A model generated the notes under the pieces. It saw only the letters and a list, made by a program, of their open reading frames with translations. It had not been told where the DNA came from and did not search any database. Shown in pieces: positions 15,119 through 24,801 of a stretch of DNA of 32,407 bases. How positions within the stretch are numbered: position 1 is the first letter of the stretch; the number at the start of each line of letters is the position of its first letter. The stretch lies in the IMG/VR virus record IMGVR_UViG_3300010885_029377, positions 1 through 32,407 of that record; one strand, 5' to 3'. The DNA comes from a virus. The translations under genes and the position numbers were made by a program.

Positions 15119-16051
15119 ATGGCAGGATGTAATTGCGATATGGGTTTGGCAAACACAGGGAGACCTAATTGCGTACCTATTCAGTCGGTAACTTCGACTT
15201 TAATCATGGTTCCGTTATTTAACAATGACGGCACGAGAAATAAATTAACCTTGACAGGTTTCACTTCGTACAATGCAAATGATTTTATTGCGTATGTGAA
15301 TCAGCAAGATGAATCACGTCGTTGGTTCCCTTTGCCACATTTTGAGAACGTTGAACTGCCAAAAGCAGAATCAAAATTTGAAGAGTCAAATAGTGGTCGA
15401 ATGGTATTTTTACGTCAAGGTAAGCGTTCGTTTTCTGGGGAACTTTGGGCGGAAGATTCAACGCCAACTTTGCTTGGTAAATTGCAAAACAATAGATGCG
15501 TTGATTTCGGAGTTTATATCGTTGATGTAAACGGAAATCTAGTTGGTTCAAAAGGAACGGCAGATTACATGGGTGATACAATTGATGTTTTGTATCCAAT
15601 TCCTGTAGACAATCCGTCTTTTGATCCAAAATTTATGTTTGCGACTGATTCGACGACTCAAAAAATAATGGTTGGATTTGACTTCGATCGTTTGTTTGAC
15701 GAAAGCACAATGTACATGTTAACGGCAGAGGAAGCGAATACAAATTTTAATTCTTTGACTGGTTTAATCGATGTAAACTTTACATTAACGCCAACAATGG
15801 GTTTTGCTGACGTTGATTTTGATTTGAAATTTGATTACGGTACTGCTTTGAATCCAATTAAATTTGTAGGGGCAACTGCAGCCGATATCTTAATGACTGA
15901 TTCAACAGGAGTGCTTGGAATTACAGCGTTGAACGAATCTCCAGAAGGTAGTTACGAACTAGTGCCTGTTGTTCCTTTTGTTTCTGGACAAACTGTTACT
16001 TTTACAATCGTAAAAATAGGTTTTATAGGAAAATTAGTACACACTTTCTAA
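15119..16051 (+). CDS. Major tail (tube) protein candidate
   Basis: The 310-aa product is predicted mostly beta and contains RSFSGELWAEDSTPTLLGKL, a pattern seen in tail-tube-like proteins. The N terminus has an unusual Cys cluster (GCNCDMG). The C-terminal portion (about residues 210-310) looks like an added immunoglobulin-like beta domain, including TPTMGFADVDFDLKFDYGT. Gene order supports the call: connectors before it, a small chaperone-like gene and a terminator after it, then the tape measure. An alternative is another abundant structural protein of the tail. Confidence 0.7.
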   Translation: MAGCNCDMGLANTGRPNCVPIQSVTSTLIMVPLFNNDGTRNKLTLTGFTSYNANDFIAYVNQQDESRRWFPLPHFENVELPKAESKFEESNSGRMVFLRQGKRSFSGELWAEDSTPTLLGKLQNNRCVDFGVYIVDVNGNLVGSKGTADYMGDTIDVLYPIPVDNPSFDPKFMFATDSTTQKIMVGFDFDRLFDESTMYMLTAEEANTNFNSLTGLIDVNFTLTPTMGFADVDFDLKFDYGTALNPIKFVGATAADILMTDSTGVLGITALNESPEGSYELVPVVPFVSGQTVTFTIVKIGFIGKLVHTF

Positions 16052-16061
16052 TCATTTGATA

Positions 16062-16385
16062 ATGGCCAAGAAAAAACAAAAGTTGGTTATTCCATTTTCT
16101 GAAATAGGAATCCGTAAATTCAAAAATGTAAACGAAGCCGTAGATTACTTCAAAAGCAATTTAGATATTGATGCAAGGGAAACGTATATTTTGTTTCAAA
16201 ATTCCTTTAATATTTCAGTAGGGAAATGGTCAATAAATGTTTCTAATTTGCAGGATCTAAATGAAGCTGAATTTTGCAACAAATTAAGTGAAATGTTCAA
16301 AAATCAATCCGGAGAGGCTATTGATAAACTTGTGCAGTTATTTAGTGTGGAGCGAAAAGAGTGGATGAATAAATTCAAAGATTAA
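16062..16385 (+). CDS. Tail assembly chaperone candidate
   Basis: The ATG at 16062 is preferred over a TTG at 16056. The 107-aa product is charged, without membrane segments, and has a helical C-terminal half (DLNEAEFCNKLSEMFKNQSG). It stands between the tail-tube candidate and the tape-measure region, the usual place of the small tail assembly chaperone. No programmed-frameshift partner with a slippery site is visible, because a strong terminator follows the stop by about 20 bases. The function is assigned by position only. Confidence 0.6.
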   Translation: MAKKKQKLVIPFSEIGIRKFKNVNEAVDYFKSNLDIDARETYILFQNSFNISVGKWSINVSNLQDLNEAEFCNKLSEMFKNQSGEAIDKLVQLFSVERKEWMNKFKD

Positions 16386-16404
16386 ATTTTGTTTTTATAA
16401 TTTG

Positions 16405-16437
16405 AAACGGAGGTGCTATCTAGTATCTCCGTTTTTT
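16405..16437 (+). terminator. Intrinsic terminator inside the late region
   Basis: AAACGGAG (16405-16412) pairs with CTCCGTTT (16427-16434) over 8 bp with a 14-base loop and six Ts at the end (16432-16437). It separates head/tube genes from tail-completion and tape-measure genes, and would lower expression of the latter relative to capsid and tube proteins. Confidence 0.88.
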
Positions 16438-16440
16438 GCG

Positions 16441-16448
16441 TAAATTTG
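16441..16448 (+). promoter_or_regulatory. TAAATTTG box 5 nt before a start codon
   Basis: TAAATTTG lies four bases after the terminator and five bases before the ATG at 16454. It fits the -7 consensus and would yield a leaderless or nearly leaderless message. No -33 element at the usual spacing is obvious, so use as a promoter is tentative. Confidence 0.4.
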
Positions 16449-16453
16449 TTTCA

Positions 16454-16924
16454 ATGCAAAGCCTGTTTAAAAATACTTCAGTACTTAATTTGCTTGAAAA
16501 AGCGGTTAAAATTCAGCATAATGAAGTTTGGAAAACGGTATTTACAGACGAGGAATTCGATAAATTTATATTGGATTTAATAAGAATAAAGCAGTTATTT
16601 GACGAAGGAATAGATGAAACAGGTAACGTTATCGGCTACTATTCTTACATGACTGAATTATTATCTGGCGGAGAAAAACAAGAGGGAACGCCTTATACGC
16701 TTAAAGACACAGGAGAATTTTATAAATCAATGAATCTGGATGTTCAATCGGATTTTTTTACGATAGATGCTGATCCTTTGAAACGAGACGGAGCAGGAAA
16801 TGAAACAAATTTATTTACGAAATATGGCGAAGGTATCATTGGACTTACTGAAGAAAATAAGAAAATTCTGGCAGATGAAGTCAAAGAAAGGTTCAGTAAC
16901 GAACTTAAACGACTATTACAATAG
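16454..16924 (+). CDS. Tail completion-like protein, 156 aa
   Basis: The start at 16454 follows the TAAATTTG box; an in-frame TTG at 16436 lies within the terminator and is rejected. The 156-aa product contains GYYSYMTELLSGGEKQEGTP and then YTLKDTGEFYKSM (residues about 62-94), a pattern I associate with virion-assembly proteins near the tape measure in Bacteroidota phages. It has a charged helical C terminus. A role in tail completion or as a minor head-tail protein is likely, but the exact part is unknown. Confidence 0.7.
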   Translation: MQSLFKNTSVLNLLEKAVKIQHNEVWKTVFTDEEFDKFILDLIRIKQLFDEGIDETGNVIGYYSYMTELLSGGEKQEGTPYTLKDTGEFYKSMNLDVQSDFFTIDADPLKRDGAGNETNLFTKYGEGIIGLTEENKKILADEVKERFSNELKRLLQ

Positions 16925-16934
16925 CATTGACGAT

Positions 16935-17348
16935 ATGAAATTGTATAATTGGATAAAATGTACTGCAGGAGATTTAACGTACGTTAGAAAGGCTGAAAAC
17001 GGCACAAAAGAAACAGACAAAATTGTTTGGGAAAAAATATACGATTCATATATTTTGGAATTTGGATTATCGCCTGTTTATTTGAAGTTGCTGAATGCTA
17101 TAAAAGAAAAAACTTTGCTCGAATTGGAGTATGTAATTACAAAGGAAAAATTTAAACTAACTGAAATCGAAATTTCTTTGGCTAAATTGCAGGCAATGAT
17201 GTCGAATAACGGTAGTGGATTAAGTATTGATGAAGCGTTAATACACGTTTCTAAATGGCTCGGAAGTTGGATTGATTCGAGAAATATAACGGTAAGAGAT
17301 TATTTTAATTTAATGAAAGAGTATGGCAAAGCAAATAAAATCAAGTGA
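16935..17348 (+). CDS. Hypothetical tail-region protein, 137 aa
   Basis: The ATG at 16935 begins ten bases after the preceding stop; an in-frame start at 16800 would overlap the previous gene by 125 bases and is not credible. The product is a helical 137-aa protein (LNAIKEKTLLELEYVITKEK, later SKWLGSWIDSRNITVRDYF). It overlaps the tape-measure start by 26 nt. Small proteins in this place often help assemble the tape measure, so a chaperone role is a reasonable guess. Confidence 0.72.
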   Translation: MKLYNWIKCTAGDLTYVRKAENGTKETDKIVWEKIYDSYILEFGLSPVYLKLLNAIKEKTLLELEYVITKEKFKLTEIEISLAKLQAMMSNNGSGLSIDEALIHVSKWLGSWIDSRNITVRDYFNLMKEYGKANKIK

Positions 17349-20300
17349 TTTATTCGAAGAGGAAGACATTTTCAAAGGACTTCGTGATTCAGCACAAAAA
17401 ACTATAGACGTTTTTGATAAATTATCAAATGGAATGAAGCAGTCTGCGGAAGAGATGAAAAAATCTGTAAGCGAGAATGTTTTGACTACGACAAAAAGCA
17501 TTGAAAATCTAATGAAAACGTCCACGAATGCAAGTAAATTGCAAGAGGACAGTATTAAAATTGACAAGGCTAAAGCGGAAGCGTTACGCCAGTATGCTAT
17601 TGCCGAGCAACATTTGGAAAAAATCGAGCAGGAAAAAGAAAAAACTAATCAACAAAAAATTAAGACTGCAGAGCAGGTAAAAAAAGCAGAAGAAGCGGAG
17701 ATAAAAAGAGCAAATGCAAAAGCAAAAGCAGCGAATGTAGAAACTAATGCGTATAAAGTTTTATCGGCACAGGCGAGAGATCTTAAAAATGAATCAAAGA
17801 ATCTGGCTGCAGAATTATACAATCAAAAAAATGCTGGTTTAGCGGGTACTGATTCGTTTAATAAATTACAACAACAGTATCATGAAGTTACTGCAGAAGC
17901 GTCTCGTTTAGATACTCAATTAAAGGATATCGATAGAGTCGTTGGGGACAATCAAAGGAGCGTCGGAGATTACGGAAAAGCGACTGTAGGATTGAAGGGA
18001 CAATTAAGAAAATTAACACAGGCGTTAGCTGAAATGGACGAATCGGATCCACGTTTCCAAAAAATGGCGATGGAAGCGGGAGAACTAAAAGATAAAATTC
18101 AGGACACGCAGGCGGTAGTTAAAAGTTTGGCTGGATCTGCGGTTGAAAATCTAGGGGGCGGATTCGCAAAGGTTGGTAAAATTGGAGTAGATGCGTTTCA
18201 AGGAGTTGAAAGTGCTGGCGTTTTATTAGGCATGAATACTGATCAATTAATGCAGACTATGGTAAGGTTGCAAGCGTTGGCTGGTTTAAGTGATGCGTTA
18301 GAAAGTTTGGGCGGACTTGGCGATAAAATGACTGAAATAAAGGCAGCTTTTATTGGTGCAGCATCTAAATTAGGACTTTTTACGGCTGCAAAAGAGGTCG
18401 ACGTTGTAGTTACTGAAACGCAGGCAATAGTTACTGGAGAAGCGGCAGTGGCGCAAGAGGGTTTAAATGTAGCAATGAAGGCAAATCCGATTGGAATGGT
18501 TATCGCTGGCGTTTTGGCTTTGGGCGCTGCAATAGCTGGATTAATTTATTACTTTGATTCAGAAACAGAAGCGGAAAAAAAGGCTGCAGTAGAAGCAAAA
18601 AAACTTGCAGAGCAGAAAAAATACATGGCTAAATATTCTAAGGAAGCGGCTGAATTTGTCGGTAAGGAAACAGGTAGTTACGCTTCATTGATCTATTCAT
18701 TAAAGGCTACAACTGCAGGAAGTAAAGAGCGTGAAACGATAATGAAGCAAATAAATTCTGAATACGGAACTACATTAAAAAACCTTAGTGACGAGTTTAA
18801 ATTTCAGGAGCAATTAAATAGATCTGTCGAGGATTATTTATCGGTTCAATATAATAAATTTAAGATCCAAAAAAACCAAGAATATTTTGATTATCAGCAA
18901 AAAAAGAGATTTGAACTAGAACAAACTCAGGCTAAATTAATGCAGGATTTTGATCAAAAAAGACAAAAAGCGGGCGAAAATAGATTGGTATTTTTATCTG
19001 GCCAAGAAAAACAAATCAAAACGACTGATATTTTAGCAGCGAATGAAACCTTAGACAGTTATTCAAAAAGGTATCCTGAATTCGCTAAAAGTTTATTGGA
19101 AGTTCAAGGCGCTTTGGCAGAGAATGAATCTGCAACTTTAAGTTTAGGAGTTCGTCGTGAACAATTGTTACAGACTGATCAAAAATTAACCAATAACGGA
19201 AAAGTTTACACTAAGCAAGAATCGGCAAATAAAAGTGCAACGACAACGCAAAAGAAATTGAATACTGAATTTGAATTAAGCAATGAATATCTTACTAAAC
19301 AAATTGAGTTGCTGAATACTTTGGAGCAGTTAAAAATAGCGGAGAATGCGTCTAATCAGCAAACTGCAATCGATGACCAAAAAGCAAATGATTTAAAAAG
19401 AATTAGCGAAACAGGTCAATTAGAAGTCGATACTATCGAGAAATTAGTTGCAGATAAGTATCAAATCGTTCTGGACGGAATTAAGGCTCAAAGAGACGCT
19501 CAAATCGATGCTATAAATGAAACGTATAGACAAGAACGAATTGCTCAAAGAAAACAACTTGGCGATAAGCATCGTGAATTATTATCGCAAGAGGGTTTAA
19601 CGGTTGATCAAAAAAAGAAAATTGAAGAAAATTATCAGGCTGAATTAATTAAAATTGCAGACGATGAAGCGCAAAGAGCAAAGGATCTGGCTACTGAATT
19701 AGAAATAGTAAACAAAGAAACTAATGTAAAAATAGTTGAACAAGAAGCGCAAAAGAATAGTGAAATTGACGGCATAAATACTGAATTGAATGACGCTCAA
19801 AAAGAATATTACGATAAACAAAATGAAAAAGTAGTTGAAACTAACTCAAAAATATTAGAAAATACTGCAAAAACTAACGAGGAAATTAGAAAAATTGTCG
19901 ATCAAACTGCTGAATTCTTTATTAAGAAATCCGAGGAAAAAATTACTCAAATTGACAAAGAAAAAAATGCAGCACAAAAGCAATTTGATTTTTATCAGGA
20001 TTTGGCTAAAACTGGAAATATTAATGCGGAACAATCTTTGGCGGAACAGCAAAAAATTATCGATAAATCTGAATTGAAAAAAGCAAAGGAATTAAAAAGA
20101 CAGCAAAGAATTAAACTTGCACAATCAATTTATTCTACGTATTCTGCAAAGGTCGATTCTGGATCTAAAACGCCACTAGTTGACACGATAAAAGACACGA
20201 CTTTATTGATGCAGTTTATTAATTCTTTGCCTACATTTTACGATGGAACAGAAGATACAGGAACAAACGGTAAAGGATTGGACAATAAGGGCGGATTTCA

Positions 20301-20622
20301 CGCTATATTACACCCTAACGAAAGAGTTGTACCAAAAAATCTTAATGATAAATTAAACGGCATTTCTAACGAGGATTTAACTAAATTAGCAACTGAATAT
20401 AATAACGGAAATATTGTTCACAAAGGACAAGCGAATCAAATGTCGAGCGCTTTGGAGTTTGGATTAATGATTGAGAAACTAGATAAACTAAATGAAACGA
20501 TTCAGAACAAACCTGAACACTCGTACGATGTTGGCAGAATTTCTAGTACGTTATTGGAGTTTGTGGACCAGAAAAAACAAGGAAATACGACTACTTATAA
20601 CAGATATAAAGTAAGAAAATGA
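17323..20622 (+). CDS. Tape measure protein
   Basis: At 1099 aa this is the longest gene. It is dominated by long charged coiled-coil stretches at residues about 1-250 and 420-930. A hydrophobic segment, NPIGMVIAGVLALGAAIAGL, lies at about 388-407, as in many tape measure proteins. The C terminus has GGFHAILHPNERVVPKNLND near residue 987, a motif found toward the end of tape measures in this host group. It sets tail length; with the usual relation of about 0.15 nm per residue the tail would be about 165 nm. This supports a siphovirus-like, long-tailed particle. Its stop overlaps the next ATG (ATGA at 20619). Confidence 0.95.
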   Translation: MAKQIKSSDLFEEEDIFKGLRDSAQKTIDVFDKLSNGMKQSAEEMKKSVSENVLTTTKSIENLMKTSTNASKLQEDSIKIDKAKAEALRQYAIAEQHLEKIEQEKEKTNQQKIKTAEQVKKAEEAEIKRANAKAKAANVETNAYKVLSAQARDLKNESKNLAAELYNQKNAGLAGTDSFNKLQQQYHEVTAEASRLDTQLKDIDRVVGDNQRSVGDYGKATVGLKGQLRKLTQALAEMDESDPRFQKMAMEAGELKDKIQDTQAVVKSLAGSAVENLGGGFAKVGKIGVDAFQGVESAGVLLGMNTDQLMQTMVRLQALAGLSDALESLGGLGDKMTEIKAAFIGAASKLGLFTAAKEVDVVVTETQAIVTGEAAVAQEGLNVAMKANPIGMVIAGVLALGAAIAGLIYYFDSETEAEKKAAVEAKKLAEQKKYMAKYSKEAAEFVGKETGSYASLIYSLKATTAGSKERETIMKQINSEYGTTLKNLSDEFKFQEQLNRSVEDYLSVQYNKFKIQKNQEYFDYQQKKRFELEQTQAKLMQDFDQKRQKAGENRLVFLSGQEKQIKTTDILAANETLDSYSKRYPEFAKSLLEVQGALAENESATLSLGVRREQLLQTDQKLTNNGKVYTKQESANKSATTTQKKLNTEFELSNEYLTKQIELLNTLEQLKIAENASNQQTAIDDQKANDLKRISETGQLEVDTIEKLVADKYQIVLDGIKAQRDAQIDAINETYRQERIAQRKQLGDKHRELLSQEGLTVDQKKKIEENYQAELIKIADDEAQRAKDLATELEIVNKETNVKIVEQEAQKNSEIDGINTELNDAQKEYYDKQNEKVVETNSKILENTAKTNEEIRKIVDQTAEFFIKKSEEKITQIDKEKNAAQKQFDFYQDLAKTGNINAEQSLAEQQKIIDKSELKKAKELKRQQRIKLAQSIYSTYSAKVDSGSKTPLVDTIKDTTLLMQFINSLPTFYDGTEDTGTNGKGLDNKGGFHAILHPNERVVPKNLNDKLNGISNEDLTKLATEYNNGNIVHKGQANQMSSALEFGLMIEKLDKLNETIQNKPEHSYDVGRISSTLLEFVDQKKQGNTTTYNRYKVRK

Positions 20623-22352
20623 AACATTTTTTAAATGATATTGAAATAAGTCCAAAAAACCGTACTGAAATTGGTATTATTTCCACTTTTTCGGAAGATC
20701 CCGATGTGCTAAAATTAAGTACTGATACGATAGTTTTACCACGTGAGGGTTTTGATATTATAAAAAATCATATTGCAACTATTGGGGTTTTTGAGGGTAT
20801 TCCGTATCGAGTAGAATTATCTTGCGGTATTTCTATTGATTATTACGTTGATCTTACTGAAAATACTGTAATAAAACAGCATGAAATTGAAGTAAAAATA
20901 AAGCGTAGAAAGGGGCAGGATTCATTTATTGAGAATGCAAACGCTACAAGTTTTGATTTATTGCTTAGTAAGGGCGTTTTATTTGACACGTTTAACGTGC
21001 CTTATTTTGTGATAAAAGACGACCAATTGCAGACTGCAATTACGTTGGCAATTACTACTTACATAATGGTCAAAGAAACTATTCAGGCTGCAGTTGAACT
21101 AGTAAATTCAATTAGTGATATAGTTGAGGCAGCAACGCCTATTTTAGGAGTTTCGGCTGCTGGTCCGACTGTTTCTTATAATATTGGAGCGATAATTACG
21201 GCTTCACTAAAAGCAACTGCTAAACTGATTTATTTCGCTGCTTTGGTCGTTGCGCTTCTGGAAATGGCAGCAAAATTATTTGTATTGATTTTTCCGCCAA
21301 AATACAATTTGCTTGGATGTAAAGTAAAAGAATTAATATCTAAGGGTTGCGGATATTTAGGATATTCGTTTCAATCTACGTTATTGGATTCAATACCACA
21401 GGCTACAATTTTGCCTGTTCCTTTGGTTCGCGATAGAAAATCGATTTTTGAATTTCTACCGGATGAATTTAATGCACCGTTTAATAAGGGGGTGCCGTCG
21501 GCAAGCGACACAACGCCAACTTTGGGTAGTTTAATTGATGCAATTTGCACGCAATTTAATGCAAGGGTAAAAATATTTAACGGAGTTGTAAGGATTGAAC
21601 GCTGGGACTGGTGGCAAAATCAGGCGGTTAATATGTTAGAACCTGCGCTATCTTTGCAAGGCGAAAGAGACGATGCCTACGTGCTGAATACAAACGATAT
21701 TTGGAAACGGTACTACATAAGATATCAATTGGACATGTCGGATTTGAATACATATGACAAATTATATGATAGGCACGATGCTGAATACTCAACAGAACCT
21801 ACGACGGTAATTAATCAAGATCTAGTTTCGATTAAAGGGTTGCAACAGGTTGATGTTCCGTTTGCTTTGGGACGTCGAAAAGAAAAATTGAATTGGATGG
21901 AAAAAAGAGCAAAAGATTTGTTTAAATTAATTGATTCGGTTTCAGGAATTTTTGGAAATGGCACAAATTACGCAAATGTAATTGGGGAACGTAAAGACTG
22001 CATGCAAATTTCACAAAGATTTTTTAGCACTACAAAATTCCTTTATACTGTAAATGGAAAACAACCTGCAAATTATTTAGATTTTATTAGTGCTGGTTCG
22101 CTTTGGAATAAATATCACTACATTAATCAAATTCAATTAAATTCGTGGAAAATAAAAAATCAAGTTCGTGTAAGATTACAAACTTCGGAATTCGTAACTT
22201 TGCTCGATAATAACTATGTGGAATTGAACGGTGAAATTAGCGAGATTTTAAGTTGCGAGTGGATGGACGAAAAATCTAGTTGTTTAATTACTTATAGGTC
22301 ACGTAACAATTACGCTAATGGTAAAGTTCAAACAATAACAATAAACGATTAA
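20619..22352 (+). CDS. Distal tail/baseplate protein with hydrophobic segment
   Basis: The 577-aa product has a beta-rich N terminus (about 1-125) and C terminus (from about 230) fitting a distal tail or baseplate hub protein, and it directly follows the tape measure. Between them, residues about 133-227 form a long helical and strongly hydrophobic region, including ATAKLIYFAALVVALLEMAA and then KLFVLIF. That is unusual for a baseplate component and could insert into a host membrane during DNA entry. No lysozyme-like or peptidase motif is visible. Confidence 0.75.
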   Translation: MKHFLNDIEISPKNRTEIGIISTFSEDPDVLKLSTDTIVLPREGFDIIKNHIATIGVFEGIPYRVELSCGISIDYYVDLTENTVIKQHEIEVKIKRRKGQDSFIENANATSFDLLLSKGVLFDTFNVPYFVIKDDQLQTAITLAITTYIMVKETIQAAVELVNSISDIVEAATPILGVSAAGPTVSYNIGAIITASLKATAKLIYFAALVVALLEMAAKLFVLIFPPKYNLLGCKVKELISKGCGYLGYSFQSTLLDSIPQATILPVPLVRDRKSIFEFLPDEFNAPFNKGVPSASDTTPTLGSLIDAICTQFNARVKIFNGVVRIERWDWWQNQAVNMLEPALSLQGERDDAYVLNTNDIWKRYYIRYQLDMSDLNTYDKLYDRHDAEYSTEPTTVINQDLVSIKGLQQVDVPFALGRRKEKLNWMEKRAKDLFKLIDSVSGIFGNGTNYANVIGERKDCMQISQRFFSTTKFLYTVNGKQPANYLDFISAGSLWNKYHYINQIQLNSWKIKNQVRVRLQTSEFVTLLDNNYVELNGEISEILSCEWMDEKSSCLITYRSRNNYANGKVQTITIND

Positions 22353-22361
22353 AATTTGATA

Positions 22362-22577
22362 ATGGAAAATTTAAAAGTAATTGATGAAATAAAAAAAAAC
22401 TTAAATAAAATCATGGAAATAAACGACCGTGTTTTACGAAGTTTACCGAAAGAATTACATGAACAGACTAAAAGTATTAGAGACGATATTAAGAATGTTA
22501 CTGATGCAGTAAAAGAGGGAAATTTATCTAAGTTAAACGCTATAAAAGAAAAATATGCCAATCACTCCAATAAATAA
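22362..22577 (+). CDS. Small coiled-coil protein, 71 aa
   Basis: The ATG at 22362 is used; a TTG at 22356 is rejected. The product is almost entirely charged helix (VIDEIKKNLNKIMEINDRVL, then KSIRDDIKNVTDAVKEGNL) and probably forms a coiled coil. It overlaps the next gene by 23 nt and lies within the tail operon, so it may be a tail chaperone or a minor structural protein. No family is recognised. Confidence 0.7.
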   Translation: MENLKVIDEIKKNLNKIMEINDRVLRSLPKELHEQTKSIRDDIKNVTDAVKEGNLSKLNAIKEKYANHSNK

Positions 22578-24798
22578 TACGTACAATGATTATCGAGGAA
22601 CTGTTGGCAGTTTCTTAAAGGCAAACGTCGGAGATAAATTAAAGTCAAAAAGCATTGTCAAAGAAAGTATTTCGGTAACATCTGGAGCGGATGCTTACTT
22701 TCAACTAAATCCGATTGAAAAAATAATAACTTGGACAGGCGGAAATTTTGAACTTGAAGGTTTTCGATACGGAGACGGTGTTTTTTGTGAATTATTTAAC
22801 GGATTTGGAGTATTAATAACTTCGTGGAATGCGGTAATTGAATCAATAAACGAAGATCAAATTGATTTGGATACAGTTCCTGTTTGGATTAATCCCGCAA
22901 ATAATGAAGTTTTAAGAATCACTTCAAAAAATAGAAGGGGCGGATTAATAATTGATATAAATAACACTGAAAATGGAGTTGTAGGTAGCGAATTTTCAAC
23001 TATTGACGGAGAAGTTACACGTTTTAAATTTAGTTTAACTGCAATTTCTGTAGGATCTACAATTAGCGGAATTTCTGTAGGAAATCAGTCAGGGCAATAC
23101 GCTTTAAGTTGCACAATAAAATTAGTTTCTGAATTAAATTACGTTAGGAATTGGGAAGTAATTTTTACCTATATACTTTCTGGAATAAACGAACCTAATT
23201 TATTTACAACTGCAAATTGTCAAAAGTTATTTTTGAAATTTAACTGGCAAAGAATTTATGGCGAACCTGCAAATAATTTAATTTATATTCAATCCGAAGA
23301 TGCTGACACTGGCTATTTTGATGAACCATTTAATAATGGCGGAGATGAAAGTGAAATTATTCAGGCGATAAACGAAATCGATTATCAAGTTGAAACTTTA
23401 TGCACAGTAATCGTTGAGCACACATCTTCACTTTTTGGAATAGGAGCGTGTTACAGCCCGCAAGATGAATTTTATTATAAGAATCAAACTGCAAGTCAAG
23501 CATCGCTTTCAATGGCGATAGGAACGTCTATTCTCGGTGATATTGTTTCAAATATAAATCCAGACGGAGCGTTTTATAATCTGGATCTAATTTCAGTAAC
23601 TGGATTGCCGTTAGGTCAAACTCAAATTGTTTTTAAATTTATTCCGAGTGCAAATTTTACTTCATTCATAAATTCACGAGAAGACGGAGACAGATTGTTC
23701 AAGATTTGGATTCGGGCAGACGATGTGAATTTATTGGTGTTTAATGACCAACTTACAAAAGTGTTGCCAAAAGGTGGTCCGATAGTTTTTGAACAGCATA
23801 TTTTCTTAGACCACAGTGAAAATTCAGTTGAATGGAATAGTTCAAAAGACGGATATTCGGCAAATATTGAAGACGATTTAGCATTTACAGGTGCATTTTT
23901 AGTTCCTTTATTTTCAGTTTCAACTAATTTTATAGCAAAAATAATCGCATACAATAGTGCTACCCAAGCAAGTTTTATTTTGAGTTCCGTAAATTTTAAT
24001 TACAATTCAATACCTATGGTGGGCGGAAAATACATTCTAAATGAAACCGCACCTGTAATAAGCACTTTACCAACGACAAGCGTAAAAAGAAACGCACTTT
24101 TATATTTGAATCCTGCATACGATGTTCCTGTAGATAATTTATACGGAGTGCAAATTTATTTTCCATTTTTGTATCGTTGGGAATACTGGCTGAATCAAAA
24201 TAACGCTTCATCAGATTTTTACCCAAATCAAAACAGGAATTGGTTTCCGTATGGAAATACAGGAGATTGGAAATTAAAATTAAGATTGGAATCAGTTGTT
24301 GATGGTTTATTGTATGACTACGAAAATGAATTGACTATTAAAAATTACGATTCAGACCCTGAAATTGACCAAACTATTGAATTGATAATTGATAGCACAA
24401 ATCAAATTGTTGAAATTATTACGGAAGGTTTATTGATGCGAGTACGTACAACTCACACAATTAATACAGGCACAAATTGGAATCCTGATAACGTTTGGGG
24501 CATGATTACTGTCGAGCCTACGGAGTCAAGTCCGCGCTGGATATGTTCAACAGTTATTCCATTTGATAATAATAATTCAAATCCTTTGACGCCTTTATCT
24601 GGATTGCTTTGCGATTTACAGATTGTTGGAAATATAGCAACAATGGAATGTTATTTTGATCCTTCAAAGGTTAATTTGGAAAATGGTTGTAAATTTACGA
24701 CTAAAATAAAAGGTTGCTTTCAGGAACAGATAGGAAAACAGAAATCTGATACTGTTCTAAAGAAAAAAAGTGATGGAGTAATTAAACAAAAAGCATAA
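22555..24798 (+). CDS. Large beta-rich tail protein
   Basis: The 747-aa product is dominated by short hydrophobic strands and turns rich in N, G, S and T, as in tail-tip, spike or fibre proteins. I see no catalytic motif and no collagen-like repeats. It ends in a lysine-rich tail with a repeated K-K/Q-K-S-D pattern (GKQKSDTVLKKKSDGVIKQK), which might bind negatively charged surfaces or be removed. Position after the baseplate protein and before a jelly-roll protein suggests it belongs to the host-recognition apparatus. Confidence 0.72.
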   Translation: MPITPINNTYNDYRGTVGSFLKANVGDKLKSKSIVKESISVTSGADAYFQLNPIEKIITWTGGNFELEGFRYGDGVFCELFNGFGVLITSWNAVIESINEDQIDLDTVPVWINPANNEVLRITSKNRRGGLIIDINNTENGVVGSEFSTIDGEVTRFKFSLTAISVGSTISGISVGNQSGQYALSCTIKLVSELNYVRNWEVIFTYILSGINEPNLFTTANCQKLFLKFNWQRIYGEPANNLIYIQSEDADTGYFDEPFNNGGDESEIIQAINEIDYQVETLCTVIVEHTSSLFGIGACYSPQDEFYYKNQTASQASLSMAIGTSILGDIVSNINPDGAFYNLDLISVTGLPLGQTQIVFKFIPSANFTSFINSREDGDRLFKIWIRADDVNLLVFNDQLTKVLPKGGPIVFEQHIFLDHSENSVEWNSSKDGYSANIEDDLAFTGAFLVPLFSVSTNFIAKIIAYNSATQASFILSSVNFNYNSIPMVGGKYILNETAPVISTLPTTSVKRNALLYLNPAYDVPVDNLYGVQIYFPFLYRWEYWLNQNNASSDFYPNQNRNWFPYGNTGDWKLKLRLESVVDGLLYDYENELTIKNYDSDPEIDQTIELIIDSTNQIVEIITEGLLMRVRTTHTINTGTNWNPDNVWGMITVEPTESSPRWICSTVIPFDNNNSNPLTPLSGLLCDLQIVGNIATMECYFDPSKVNLENGCKFTTKIKGCFQEQIGKQKSDTVLKKKSDGVIKQKA

Positions 24799-24801
24799 AT
24801 T

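Noticed and set aside
16800-16934. Upstream start for the 16935 gene
   Set aside because: It would overlap the tail-completion gene almost completely over 125 nt, and the extra residues are a frame shadow of it.
23622-23954. Reverse-strand ORF of 110 codons inside the large tail gene, and similar antisense frames elsewhere
   Set aside because: They mirror coding strands of clear genes, lack start context and have no family pattern.
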